23,320 nt of DNA from Bacteroidetes bacterium UBA6161 (GTDB lineage Bacteria > Bacteroidota > Bacteroidia > NS11-12g > UBA955): the NCBI GenBank assembly GCA_002422315.1, contig DIUJ01000075.1:1-23320 (forward strand), in the 5' to 3' direction. Below, one piece after another: positions 6,487 to 15,402 of this stretch. A program made the translations under genes and the position numbers. The first letter of the stretch is position 1; every line of letters starts with the position of its first letter. Under the pieces are notes generated by a model that was not told the origin of the DNA, searched no databases, and saw only the letters and a program-made list of their open reading frames with translations.

Positions 6487-9400
6487 ATGAAAAAAATTCT
6501 CGCATTGGTTGTATTTACGCTCACTGTTGTATTTGGCTACAGCCAAAACATATACAACATGCAAACTGGAGGTATACAAGCTTGCAATGGAATATTTAAA
6601 GCAAGTGAAAAAGGGAAAACCAGCGGCCACTACGACCACAATGAAAACTATATTTTTACTGTTTCGGTTCCTGGTGCTACAAAAATTGATTGGGATTTTA
6701 AAAGTTTTTGTACTGAAAAAGATTTAGATTTCTTGAAAATCTACAGAGGTAAGGATACTTTTGGTCTCCTCATAGGCACATATAGCGGCAACCAAGGGCC
6801 TGGGAAATTCTCTGTAAATGACTCTTTTATCACTTTTCATTTCACATCCGACAAAAGTGTATCTTGCACAGGATGGGAAGCAGAATGGAAATCCAAGGTA
6901 GTATTTTTACCAGCACCTATCCTAAGCCCTATTCCTAACTTAAATTGTAAAGACACAGAGTTAACCTTTACAGTGAATAAACTTTTTAGATGCGATTCAA
7001 TAAAAACAACGGACATTAAACTTACAGGTCCAAGAAATGCAAGTGCAAACTCGGTATCTGCAACAAACTGTAATAGCGACACATTAAGCAATACTTTTAA
7101 AGTTTCTTTAAACAGTGAATTGGACAGAAGTGGTACATATACTTTAGAAGTTACATTTAGAATTTTGGATTTATGCGATAGCCTATGGACATTTAAAGTA
7201 ATTCGAAGTTTTCAAATTACAAACTGCCCAATAGCGGTTGATTTGGGCCCCATAGACACGATAATATGCCGTAACTCTTGTATCCAACTTAATCCTATGG
7301 TAACAGGCGGAAATCCTTCTAACTATACCTATACTTGGATTCAAGGAGGACTAATAGGAGCCGGACCACATACCGTATGCCCTTTGCAAACTACAACTTA
7401 TGAATTAGAGGTAAGCGATGGGGTGTCGATACCTGGAAAAGATACTATCCGTGTAATAGTATTAGATCCCCCACAAGCACAAAACGATACCGTAGTATGT
7501 CAGTCCTCTCCTATTTTTAAATTAAATGCCAATAGCCTTGGTGGCAAATGGTACGGTTTGGGTGTGGATACTTCAGGAAATTTTTCAACTGCAATTACGG
7601 GATCAGGAATCAAAAAAGTATGGTATAAAGTTGGGCAATGTGCAGATACTGTTTTAGTAGATGTAAAACCAATTTGGGCCGGTCCGTCGCAGGCTTCTTG
7701 TCCAAATGCTTCTAATTTCCCTATGATTCAATTTACTCCTCCAGGTGGTTTTTGGACAGGTCCCAAAATCGATTCTTCGGGTATTTTCACACCCGATTCT
7801 GGGGGACAGTTTTTGGTTACATACAATTGGAACGGATGCAAATCCAACAAATGGGTTTATGTAGATACGATTTCTATTCAAAAGTATGATACCAGTTGTT
7901 TAAGTGAAAAAGATTTTATTCTAAACTTTAGTCCACCGGGTGGAATATGGGCCGGACCAGGGATTATAAATGCAAGACAAGGCAGATTTAACCCAGCCAC
8001 AGCAAATTTTGGCAACAAGGTTTTAACTTATACCCTAAATGGGTGCAGAGACACATCGTATATGCATGTTATACATATTGATGCAGGACCAAATTTTACA
8101 GTTTGCCCCACTGGAGGGGATGTGAATTTAGCCCCTCCAATCCCTTTGGGTGGTTATTGGCATGGAAACGGTATAGTAGATTCTAGCTTGGGAATTTTTA
8201 ACCCAGCCCATATTCCTTCTTTGGCCAAAGACAGTATTTACTACACCGCAGTAGGTTGTACCGATAAAATAATCCTAAGTGCCATACAAACGAATATACA
8301 AAAAGACAGTCTTGTTGTTTGTGCAAATTCTGGCATTCTTACTTTCGATAGCCTTTTGCTAGGATTGAATCCTACGAACGGAATATGGAATGGAGTGGGT
8401 ATTACAAACAACAAGTTTAACCCAGCAGGAATAAGCGCAGGAAAATATTCTTTATTTTACCATGCAAACCTTTGCTCAGATAGTATACAAGTTGAGATTC
8501 TACCAGAATTTCTAATCCAACCCGATACTACACTTTGCAGGGGAAATTACAATCAAAAACTTTTCACAAGCGACACTATTGGTATCTGGTCTGGGCCAGG
8601 AATAACAAATCCAAACAAAGGTTTTTTCAATCCATCTGTTTCTGGGCTAGGAACCAAACTAATACAATTTACAAATAGTAAAGGCTGTAAAGACACAACA
8701 TTTATAAGTGTTACGCCCTTACCAACTGTATCTTTTATAGGCACTGCTATCAGTTATTGCGACAAAGACACCCTCTGGCCAATTGTTGTAGCGCCTCAAG
8801 GAGGCACCTATTCTGGACTTGGGGTTCAAGATTCTTTTTTAAATCCTAAATTAATTTTAAATAATTCTAGCAAAATATACTACAGCAAAGGAGAAGGAAA
8901 CTGCCTTACAATGGACAGTTTAACAATAGTTAAACAGCCTCCACTAAAGCTAAACATTTTGGCAGAAAAACAAGAGCAATGTATATTCGAAAACAACCAA
9001 TTAACGGCAAAAATATCAGGCGGCGACTCAAGTAAGTATAGTATAACATGGTCTAATGGCAATACAAACGTGCCCTCCATTTATATATTTCCAAGTCAAA
9101 GCACCAATTATTGGGTAAAAGTAAGCGATGCATGTTCCGATGACCAATTGGATACTTTAGAAATTATGGTTCACCCTTTGCCGTGGATAGAAGCCGAGGT
9201 GAATAGCCCTGTATGTTTTGGTGAAGATGGGTTTGCAGTGATAAGACCTGTAGATACCTCTCAAGCCTTACAAATTGTTTGGAACCTTACTCCTCCTCTA
9301 TTTGCAGACAGTATTTTTGCTAAATCAGGAGCCAAATATGTTGCTACCGTTACAAATACTCTCACGGGATGTATAAAAGACACGAGTTTATTGCTTCCTT

Positions 9401-9945
9401 CTCACCCTCAAGTAAAAGCAGATTTTAGAATACAAACTGACGGGAATTGCATTTCACCAAAAGATGAAAATATACCAATACAAAACCTTAGTATTGGAGC
9501 CAACGCTGGAAATTGGATTATAAATCAAAACAATACATATGAATTTGTTGAAAACCAAAACCCAACTATTCCTATTCCTTACAATCAAAACCAAATTAGT
9601 ATAAAACTTAAAGTCAAAAATGAATTTTTGTGCGAAGATTCTATGAGTAAAAGTTTTTGTATAAAAGACACGGTATACCTTTACATACCAGATGCATTTT
9701 CGCCAAACAACGATGGTATAAATGATTTATTTGGTATTCAAATATCTACCCACAGGTTTATGCAATTTGATATATATAACCGATGGGGAGAAATGATATA
9801 TAGCACACAAGACCCTACTTTTAAATGGAATGGAAAATATATGGACAAAGAATGCCCAACAGACTTTTACATGTATAAAATTAAATACGCTAGCTTTGGT
9901 TCCATTTTAGAATACAAAAGTGGTTCATTTTATTTACTAAGATAG
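6487..9945 (+). CDS. T9SS-sorted CUB/repeat adhesin-like surface protein
   Basis: A 1152-residue protein. Residues 1-20 are a signal peptide. About 24-137 is a CUB-like domain (FTVSVPGATKIDW, DLDFLKIYRG, FHFTSDKSVSCTGWEAEW). About 250-335 and 825-905 are Ig-like domains with the shared ending TTTYELEVSDG / STNYWVKVSDA. Between them, residues 352-815 hold seven repeats of about 65 residues built on GGxWxGxGI ... G-x-FNP ... Y ... GCxDT. Residues 1063-1152 are the gliding-motility/T9SS type B C-terminal domain (IPDAFSPNNDGINDLF, FDIYNRWGEMIY, W-G). The protein should therefore cross the outer membrane by T9SS and act on the surface or be released. It is the last and largest gene of the operon; the lipoproteins encoded upstream may anchor or present it. 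Confidence 0.92.
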   Translation: MKKILALVVFTLTVVFGYSQNIYNMQTGGIQACNGIFKASEKGKTSGHYDHNENYIFTVSVPGATKIDWDFKSFCTEKDLDFLKIYRGKDTFGLLIGTYSGNQGPGKFSVNDSFITFHFTSDKSVSCTGWEAEWKSKVVFLPAPILSPIPNLNCKDTELTFTVNKLFRCDSIKTTDIKLTGPRNASANSVSATNCNSDTLSNTFKVSLNSELDRSGTYTLEVTFRILDLCDSLWTFKVIRSFQITNCPIAVDLGPIDTIICRNSCIQLNPMVTGGNPSNYTYTWIQGGLIGAGPHTVCPLQTTTYELEVSDGVSIPGKDTIRVIVLDPPQAQNDTVVCQSSPIFKLNANSLGGKWYGLGVDTSGNFSTAITGSGIKKVWYKVGQCADTVLVDVKPIWAGPSQASCPNASNFPMIQFTPPGGFWTGPKIDSSGIFTPDSGGQFLVTYNWNGCKSNKWVYVDTISIQKYDTSCLSEKDFILNFSPPGGIWAGPGIINARQGRFNPATANFGNKVLTYTLNGCRDTSYMHVIHIDAGPNFTVCPTGGDVNLAPPIPLGGYWHGNGIVDSSLGIFNPAHIPSLAKDSIYYTAVGCTDKIILSAIQTNIQKDSLVVCANSGILTFDSLLLGLNPTNGIWNGVGITNNKFNPAGISAGKYSLFYHANLCSDSIQVEILPEFLIQPDTTLCRGNYNQKLFTSDTIGIWSGPGITNPNKGFFNPSVSGLGTKLIQFTNSKGCKDTTFISVTPLPTVSFIGTAISYCDKDTLWPIVVAPQGGTYSGLGVQDSFLNPKLILNNSSKIYYSKGEGNCLTMDSLTIVKQPPLKLNILAEKQEQCIFENNQLTAKISGGDSSKYSITWSNGNTNVPSIYIFPSQSTNYWVKVSDACSDDQLDTLEIMVHPLPWIEAEVNSPVCFGEDGFAVIRPVDTSQALQIVWNLTPPLFADSIFAKSGAKYVATVTNTLTGCIKDTSLLLPSHPQVKADFRIQTDGNCISPKDENIPIQNLSIGANAGNWIINQNNTYEFVENQNPTIPIPYNQNQISIKLKVKNEFLCEDSMSKSFCIKDTVYLYIPDAFSPNNDGINDLFGIQISTHRFMQFDIYNRWGEMIYSTQDPTFKWNGKYMDKECPTDFYMYKIKYASFGSILEYKSGSFYLLR
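7540..8931 (+). repeat. Seven in-gene protein repeats (GGxWxGxGI type)
   Basis: Within the adhesin gene, seven diverged units begin GGKWYGLGV, GGFWTGPKI, GGIWAGPGI, GGYWHGNGI, NGIWNGVGI, IGIWSGPGI and GGTYSGLGV. Most continue with a turn, (G)xFNP or FxP, a Tyr-rich strand and a GC or LC with a nearby Asp. Divergence at DNA level is high, so this is an old array and not a recent expansion. Confidence 0.85.
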
Positions 9946-10002
9946 AGAGATTAGGCTTAAAAAAAGGCATAGTTATTGTCGTAATATTTGCAATTTAAAG
10001 AC

Positions 10003-10010
10003 TATTTTTG
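10003..10010 (+). promoter_or_regulatory. -7 promoter element, M48 protease gene
   Basis: TATTTTTG matches TAnnTTTG; transcription would start near 10014, leaving about 15 bases before the ATG at 10029. The box includes the in-frame TTG at 10008, which is why that TTG is not taken as the start codon. The gap from 9946 shows no clear terminator after the adhesin gene. Confidence 0.55.
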
Positions 10011-10028
10011 CAAATCAAATTTAAAGAC

Positions 10029-10838
10029 ATGAAAACTAGAATAATTCAGCTAATTATTGGATTCTCCATTTTGTTTATCGGCACTTCTGCTAGCGTTGAA
10101 TCATGTAAAGGGAAAAAAATAAATATTTTTTCTGTAGAAGACGATAAAAGACTAGGAATGGAAGTAGACCAAGAAATACGCTCCAACCCTAGCCAATATC
10201 CTATACTAAACGAGAACTTATATCCTAAGGCTTATACCCATCTTCGTAGAATTACACAAACTCTTCTTAACAGCGGACAAGTACAATACAAAAATGAATT
10301 TGCTTGGAAAACATACATTATACACGACGACAAAACGCTTAATGCATTTTGCACGCCCGGTGGCTATATTTATGTGTATACTGGTTTAATCAAATACCTT
10401 GAATCTGAAGACCAGCTAGCAGGTGTAATGGGGCATGAAATTGCACATGCAGACAAAAGACACTCTACCATAGCAATGACAAGGCAATATGGCTACCAAT
10501 TGTTGCTAGATATAGTATTTGGAAGAGATAAAGGAGCGCTTGCAAGAGTAGCAGTTGGCCTTCGTGAACTAGCTTATGGAAGAGAAGCTGAAACAGAATC
10601 TGATGAATACTCTGTAAACTGCCTATACCCTACCGAATACGACGCGCGTGGAGCTGCTAGATTCTTTGAAAAACTCCAAGCACAAGGAACAGCTAACCCT
10701 CCTGAGTTTTTAAGTACACACCCTAACCCAGGAAATAGAGTACAAAAAATAACAGACAAATGGACAGCAATGGGAGCTAAACAAGGTGGCACATTTGCTC
10801 CAAGATATATAGAATTCAAAAATAGTCTTCCGAAATAA
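10029..10838 (+). CDS. M48-family zinc metalloprotease, exported
   Basis: A 269-residue single-domain peptidase. Residues 1-22 are a signal sequence; C26 (VES-C) is a poor lipobox, so periplasmic or lipid-anchored location is open. The zinc motif is H136-EIA-H140 and the third ligand lies in the ExxxD motif E188-TES-D192, as in the M48 BepA/LoiP group. NAFCTPGGYIYVYTGL, upstream of HEIAH, and FLSTHPNPGNRVQKI, near the end, are also family traits. Relatives take part in outer-membrane protein quality control. Unlike BepA there is no TPR domain. The start at 10029 follows from the promoter position and the signal peptide. It is followed by 36 bases and then the ABC-F gene, possibly co-transcribed. 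Confidence 0.92.
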   Translation: MKTRIIQLIIGFSILFIGTSASVESCKGKKINIFSVEDDKRLGMEVDQEIRSNPSQYPILNENLYPKAYTHLRRITQTLLNSGQVQYKNEFAWKTYIIHDDKTLNAFCTPGGYIYVYTGLIKYLESEDQLAGVMGHEIAHADKRHSTIAMTRQYGYQLLLDIVFGRDKGALARVAVGLRELAYGREAETESDEYSVNCLYPTEYDARGAARFFEKLQAQGTANPPEFLSTHPNPGNRVQKITDKWTAMGAKQGGTFAPRYIEFKNSLPK

Positions 10839-10874
10839 AAACAACAATTTACCGTTAATTTATAATTCACCACA

Positions 10875-12797
10875 TTGGTTACATTACAAAACATAGGATT
10901 TCACTTTGGAGGTAGATACCTTTACCAAGATGTAAACTGGCAGATTTACGAAGGCCAAAGAATAGGACTAGTAGGCCCAAATGGAGCAGGAAAATCTACC
11001 TTATTAAGATTAATTTCTGGGGATTATACCCCAAATGAAGGGACCATAAACAAAAGCAACGATTGCACCATTGGTTTTTTAAACCAAGATTTACTTTCTA
11101 TTGAATACAAACAGAGTATTTACGAAGTTGCAGTAGAAGCTTTTAAAGATGCATTAGATTTAGAAAAAGAGTTAAATGAACTTTATTTAAAACTAGAAAC
11201 CGATACTAGCGACGAAGTATTGAATAGACTTGGAATAGTTCAAGAAAAATTCGAAGCCCTTGATGGATATAATGTTAAACACAAAACCGAACAAGTTTTA
11301 GAAGGCTTGGGGTTTGCTACCAAAGACCTTTCTCGCCCTTTTAGTGAATTTTCTGGAGGATGGAGAATGAGGGTATTGTTGGCAAAAATCCTTCTTAAAC
11401 AACCACGTTTACTGCTACTTGACGAGCCTACCAACCACTTAGACTTACCTTCTATTGAATGGCTAGAAACCTATCTGAGAGATTACAAAGGAGCAGTTAT
11501 CGTAGTATCTCACGACAAGTTTTTCTTGGATAAAATGATTAACTTTACTGCAGAAGTGGCTTATGGTAGACTTACTCTTTACCCAGGTAATTATACTTTC
11601 TTCTTAAGTTCCAAGGCAGAAAGAGAAGAGCTACAACAAAGGCAATTTGACAACCAACAGCAGTTTATAAAACAACAAGAACGCTTTATAGAACGATTCA
11701 AAGCAAAAGCTTCTAAGGCTACCCAAGCACAAAGTAGGGTAAAACAACTTGAAAAACTAGAACGTATCGAAGCTGTTCAGACAGCAGACTCTAGGATAAA
11801 CCTAAATTTTAAAGCAGCCAGAAAATCGGGCAAAGTACTTAAAAAATTTAGCGGATTACATAAATCCTACCCTTCTAATCCTATTTTAACCAATGCTCAT
11901 GGCGAATTAGAAAGAGGCGATAAAATAGCTCTAATTGGGGCTAATGGAAAAGGAAAAACTACTTTGTTACGAATTATTGCAGGTATTGAATCCTATGAAG
12001 GAGAATTAGAAACTGGCTATCAAGTAGAACAATCTTTCTATGCACAGCATCAATTAGAAGCACTTAATGTAAACAATGAAATCCTAGCAGAATTGGACCG
12101 CCTTGGCAGTGGAAAAACAGAAGCTGAAATCAGAACTTTATTAGGATGTTTCCTGTTTACTGGAGAAGATGTTTTTAAAAAAATAAAAGTACTCTCTGGT
12201 GGTGAAAAAGCAAGAGTTGCCCTTGCCAAATGTTTGATAGAAGAATCTAACTTCTTGCTTCTGGATGAGCCTACCAACCATTTGGATATGCAATCCATAA
12301 ACATTCTTATTCAGGCACTTAACAACTTTGATGGAACAGTTCTTTTTGTGTCGCACGATAGACATTTTATTGACGAAGTAGCTACAAAAATATGGTGGAT
12401 AGAAAACCAAGAACTTAAAGAATACCCCGGAACATACCAAGAGTATTTGGTGTATATGGAAACTAGAAAAGCCTCGGATAAACAAGAGGACTTGGCTCAA
12501 AAAACCATACAAACCCAACAGAAAAACAACAAGCCTAAAGCAGAAACTCCTGTAAATGACAATACCGCGCTTACTAAAAAACTAAACAACGCACTCTCTA
12601 ATTTAGAAGCCGAAATAAAACAAATTAATAAAGAAAAAGAAGCCATTGAAAGCTGGCTTGCAGATGAAAAAAATGCTCAGAAAACTAATGAAATAGCTCA
12701 GAAAAGTAGCGAATATTCAAACATTCAAAGCAAATTGGAGCTAAAAAATGTGGAATATGAGAAAACTTTTGAACAACTCATGGAACTAGATAATTAA
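10875..12797 (+). CDS. ABC-F family ATPase (Uup/YheS-like)
   Basis: A 640-residue soluble protein with two ABC domains and no membrane segments, so an ABC-F ribosome-associated ATPase and not a transporter. Domain 1: Walker A GPNGAGKST (34-42), signature FSGGW (about 160), Walker B LLLLDEPTNHLD (about 179-190). The linker (about 240-300) is rich in Gln, Arg and Lys, the P-site tRNA-interaction motif region. Domain 2: Walker A GANGKGKTT (about 354-362), LSGGEKAR (about 440), LLLDEPTNHLD (about 458-468). A C-terminal coiled coil (about 560-640) resembles that of Uup. The start is TTG at 10875: an in-frame stop at 10863 bars longer forms, and family members begin with the same short VTLQNI-type strand. 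The Plug gene follows 10 bases later. Confidence 0.93.
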   Translation: MVTLQNIGFHFGGRYLYQDVNWQIYEGQRIGLVGPNGAGKSTLLRLISGDYTPNEGTINKSNDCTIGFLNQDLLSIEYKQSIYEVAVEAFKDALDLEKELNELYLKLETDTSDEVLNRLGIVQEKFEALDGYNVKHKTEQVLEGLGFATKDLSRPFSEFSGGWRMRVLLAKILLKQPRLLLLDEPTNHLDLPSIEWLETYLRDYKGAVIVVSHDKFFLDKMINFTAEVAYGRLTLYPGNYTFFLSSKAEREELQQRQFDNQQQFIKQQERFIERFKAKASKATQAQSRVKQLEKLERIEAVQTADSRINLNFKAARKSGKVLKKFSGLHKSYPSNPILTNAHGELERGDKIALIGANGKGKTTLLRIIAGIESYEGELETGYQVEQSFYAQHQLEALNVNNEILAELDRLGSGKTEAEIRTLLGCFLFTGEDVFKKIKVLSGGEKARVALAKCLIEESNFLLLDEPTNHLDMQSINILIQALNNFDGTVLFVSHDRHFIDEVATKIWWIENQELKEYPGTYQEYLVYMETRKASDKQEDLAQKTIQTQQKNNKPKAETPVNDNTALTKKLNNALSNLEAEIKQINKEKEAIESWLADEKNAQKTNEIAQKSSEYSNIQSKLELKNVEYEKTFEQLMELDN

Positions 12798-12807
12798 AAC
12801 TATTAAA

Positions 12808-14109
12808 ATGAAACTATCCAAAATCTTTCCCCTTCTATATTGGGCCTTCTTTATACCAAATTTAGCCTTGGGTGCCAAAGTACCCTTAAAGTATGACAAT
12901 GCAGTATATGAAGATGCTATATACTCCGTATTGTTACAGCAAAATGGAAGTGAAGAAAGACTACCTATGGTTTCATTAGGTCAATCCAATAGTTTATTGT
13001 TGCGATTTGACGAATTGAGAAGTGAAAACGACTACTACCAATACCGTTTCATTCATTGCTCCCAAAATTGGGAACCTTCCGACCTTCAAGCTCTAGACTA
13101 CATTGAAGGAAATTTTTATGAAAATCTTGAGAATTTTAGCTTTTCGCAAAATACTTATTTTCAATATACCCATTACCAAATCTTATTTCCTCCACGAACC
13201 ATGAAACCAAAATTGTCAGGAAATTACCTATTGGTAGTTTACCGTAATTTTGATGAAAGCGACATTATCTTAAGTAGAAAATTTGTGGTTATAGATGAAA
13301 AAGTAGTAGTAGAAGGGTCCATTAGCCAAAGCAGCCAAGTAGAATTTAGATTTACAAAACAAGAAGTGGACTTTGTAGTGAAGTACGAAAATGTAGAAAT
13401 ACCAAATCCTTTGCTCGATGTTCATGCTGTAATTTTACAAAATGTGAATTGGAATACAGCCATTTATAATCTAAAACCAAGGTTTTTGAATAGAGGGGTT
13501 ATGGATTTTAACTATGATAAAGAAAATAACTTTTGGGGAGTAAATGAATTTAGATTTTTTGACTTACGTAGTTTACGTAATGCTAGCCCAGGTGTACGTT
13601 CTAAATATTTCGACGAAATGAAAAGACCTGTTTCAGAACTATTTTTGCAACGATCCAGAAAAGGCCAAACTTATTTATTTGATAGAGATTTTAATGGTAA
13701 AATGGTATTGGAAAATAATGACGGTTCTGGAAGAGACCCAAACATAAGTTCTGATTATGTGAAAGTTGAGTTTCATTACAAAAGCCATTATGGCGAACTA
13801 GACAAACCAATTTATGTTTTTGGGGAATTAACCGATTGGAAAATAAAAGAAGAGTTTCAATTGCAATACGACAAGTCTTCCGATAAATACTATTGTGAAG
13901 CTTTGCTTAAGCAAGGCTATTATTCTTATTGGTATGTAACCCCAGAGGAAAATAAACCCTTGTTTCCAAATCTTGCAGATACTGAAGGTTCCCATTTTCA
14001 AACAGAAAATGATTACCATGTGCTTATATATCACAAAAATCAATTTCTTAAATACGACGAACTAATTGGTGTAGCAAGATTTTCTTCATACGGTGCTCAA
14101 AAAAGATAA
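12808..14109 (+). CDS. T9SS Plug-family protein (DUF5103)
   Basis: A 433-residue secreted protein with a signal peptide (about 1-22). The whole mature part fits the DUF5103/T9SS Plug family: YEDAIYSVLLQ near the start, DYYQYRFIHCSQNWEPSDL, ILFPPRTMKPKLSGNY, LLVVYRNFDE, and the beta-sandwich C-terminus with YVFGELTDWK and GYYSYWYV. In Flavobacterium the Plug protein closes the SprA translocon pore at the outer membrane when no PorV-bound substrate occupies it. The gene lies 10 bases past the ABC-F gene and 8 bases before dgkA, so it is inside an operon with no other T9SS gene. Family call is made from motifs recalled, not from a search. Confidence 0.85.
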   Translation: MKLSKIFPLLYWAFFIPNLALGAKVPLKYDNAVYEDAIYSVLLQQNGSEERLPMVSLGQSNSLLLRFDELRSENDYYQYRFIHCSQNWEPSDLQALDYIEGNFYENLENFSFSQNTYFQYTHYQILFPPRTMKPKLSGNYLLVVYRNFDESDIILSRKFVVIDEKVVVEGSISQSSQVEFRFTKQEVDFVVKYENVEIPNPLLDVHAVILQNVNWNTAIYNLKPRFLNRGVMDFNYDKENNFWGVNEFRFFDLRSLRNASPGVRSKYFDEMKRPVSELFLQRSRKGQTYLFDRDFNGKMVLENNDGSGRDPNISSDYVKVEFHYKSHYGELDKPIYVFGELTDWKIKEEFQLQYDKSSDKYYCEALLKQGYYSYWYVTPEENKPLFPNLADTEGSHFQTENDYHVLIYHKNQFLKYDELIGVARFSSYGAQKR

Positions 14110-14117
14110 ACCAAAGC

Positions 14118-14474
14118 ATGAATGCAAAAACCAAACTTTTCAGTAGTTTTAAAAATGCATTCAATGGCATTTTTTTGCTTATAAAATCTGAAAGAAACGC
14201 AAAAATACATCTAATCCTGAGCTTCATTGCTATTACTTTTGGTTTGGTTTTAAAAATTAGTTACATGGAATGGATTGCTGTAATCTTTTGCATCGGATTT
14301 GTAACTGCATTAGAAGCAATAAATACAAGCATTGAAAAGATATGCGATTTTGTAAATCCAGATTACCATTTAAACATTAAAAAAATAAAGGATATGGCAG
14401 CCGCAGCGGTGCTTATTTCTGCCCTTTGTGCCCTATGCATTGGCTTGCTTATCTTTTTACCTAAAATACTATAA
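14118..14474 (+). CDS. dgkA: Diacylglycerol/undecaprenol kinase family protein
   Basis: A 118-residue integral membrane protein with three hydrophobic helices, the usual DgkA length. Family motifs: a first amphipathic helix with SERNAKIHL (E25), the ATP/lipid site EAINTSIEKICD (E66, N69, E73, D77) on helix 2, and IKKIKDMAAAAVL before helix 3. Members use ATP to phosphorylate diacylglycerol or undecaprenol; outside Proteobacteria many are undecaprenol kinases, and the sequence alone does not settle which. It is encoded between the Plug gene and a secreted protein of unknown function, with only one base separating its stop from the next start codon. Confidence 0.92.
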   Translation: MNAKTKLFSSFKNAFNGIFLLIKSERNAKIHLILSFIAITFGLVLKISYMEWIAVIFCIGFVTALEAINTSIEKICDFVNPDYHLNIKKIKDMAAAAVLISALCALCIGLLIFLPKIL

Positions 14475-14475
14475 T

Positions 14476-15312
14476 ATGAAAAAATTAATATTCTCTTACT
14501 CTTTATTTATAATTGCTTTATTGGGTTTTAAAACTCCTAGCATAGCTCAAGATTATAGCCCAAAGGAAATGGCAAAACACCAAGAAAAAGTTGCAAAATC
14601 TGCTGCAAAAAAAAGTATACTTTTAAGCTTGGATACTATTTTCAGTAGTGGCAATCCTTATGCAATTTTAAAAAGCACAAAATCCAACAACTACCTTATG
14701 GCAAAAGACTATAAACTAAGTACCCTTTCGGGGATAGAGGTGGTGGATATAGTTTATGCTTGTGTTACCGACAACAAATGTTATTACTCTTTCAACTTTT
14801 TCGAAACCATGCAAAAAGCAGAATTACAATACGATATAAGTGTGAATATACCTAAAATTATCGTAGAAAACAACCTTGTGAATGACTCAAGCCTATCGGA
14901 AACAAATAAAAACCGATTTATAATGAAATATCCTCCCACCATAAGTACTTCGCAAAACGGAAGAGTTGTAAGACTTGAAAATCCAAACTCTCCTAATATT
15001 TCTTACGAAACAGTAGATAGAAATAGAAATGCTATGGTTCAACAGTTTGGAACAGAATTAAAACAAGATTTTGTACTGATAGGTACAATCAAAGTTTCCA
15101 CCTCCGCTGCAGAAGGAAAAATTGTTAAAGTAATTGAATTTTACCATCCTACAGGGATTAAAATTGCTCAAGCCACCCAAGAGAAGACGGCATCTAACAA
15201 TTACCAGATAATTACTCTAAAGGACAATAAGTTACATACCCAAACCATTAGTTTTATAGGAAAAGAAGCAGAAGAAATCGCGTATTACCTAAGCAAACTT
15301 TTTTATATGTAA
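14476..15312 (+). CDS. Secreted protein of unknown function
   Basis: A 278-residue protein that I do not recognise. The ATG at 14476 follows the dgkA stop with one base between; an upstream in-frame ATG at 14428 would sit inside dgkA and lacks a signal peptide. Residues 1-24 are a signal peptide ending SIAQ. The next stretch is Lys/Ala-rich and probably helical (AKHQEKVAKSAAKKS). The remainder alternates beta strands and polar loops; it contains two cysteines close together (CVTDNKC, residues about 98-104). No lipobox, transmembrane segment or T9SS domain is present. Probably periplasmic, and co-transcribed with dgkA and Plug. Confidence 0.75.
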   Translation: MKKLIFSYSLFIIALLGFKTPSIAQDYSPKEMAKHQEKVAKSAAKKSILLSLDTIFSSGNPYAILKSTKSNNYLMAKDYKLSTLSGIEVVDIVYACVTDNKCYYSFNFFETMQKAELQYDISVNIPKIIVENNLVNDSSLSETNKNRFIMKYPPTISTSQNGRVVRLENPNSPNISYETVDRNRNAMVQQFGTELKQDFVLIGTIKVSTSAAEGKIVKVIEFYHPTGIKIAQATQEKTASNNYQIITLKDNKLHTQTISFIGKEAEEIAYYLSKLFYM

Positions 15313-15343
15313 CTTATCCCTCCCCATCTCAATCCTGTCGAAA

Positions 15344-15378
15344 TTTGTTCTTTATAAATTCTTAACACATTATTTTCG
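15344..15378 (+). promoter_or_regulatory. Possible promoter of the barrel protein/Crp-Fnr pair
   Basis: TTTG at 15344-15347 and TATTTTCG at 15371-15378 (one mismatch to TAnnTTTG) are 23 bases apart, close to the -33/-7 arrangement, and precede the ATG at 15403 by 24 bases. The 90-base gap holds no clear terminator. Confidence 0.35.
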
Positions 15379-15402
15379 AGCAGAATTACTCCACATTTAT
15401 TC

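Noticed and set aside
10008..10010. TTG as start of the M48 protease
   Set aside because: It is the end of the promoter box TATTTTTG; the ATG at 10029 gives a normal signal peptide.
12141..12518. Open frame of 125 codons opposite the ABC-F gene
   Set aside because: It is antisense to the second Walker and signature motifs, and its composition is that of a shadow frame.
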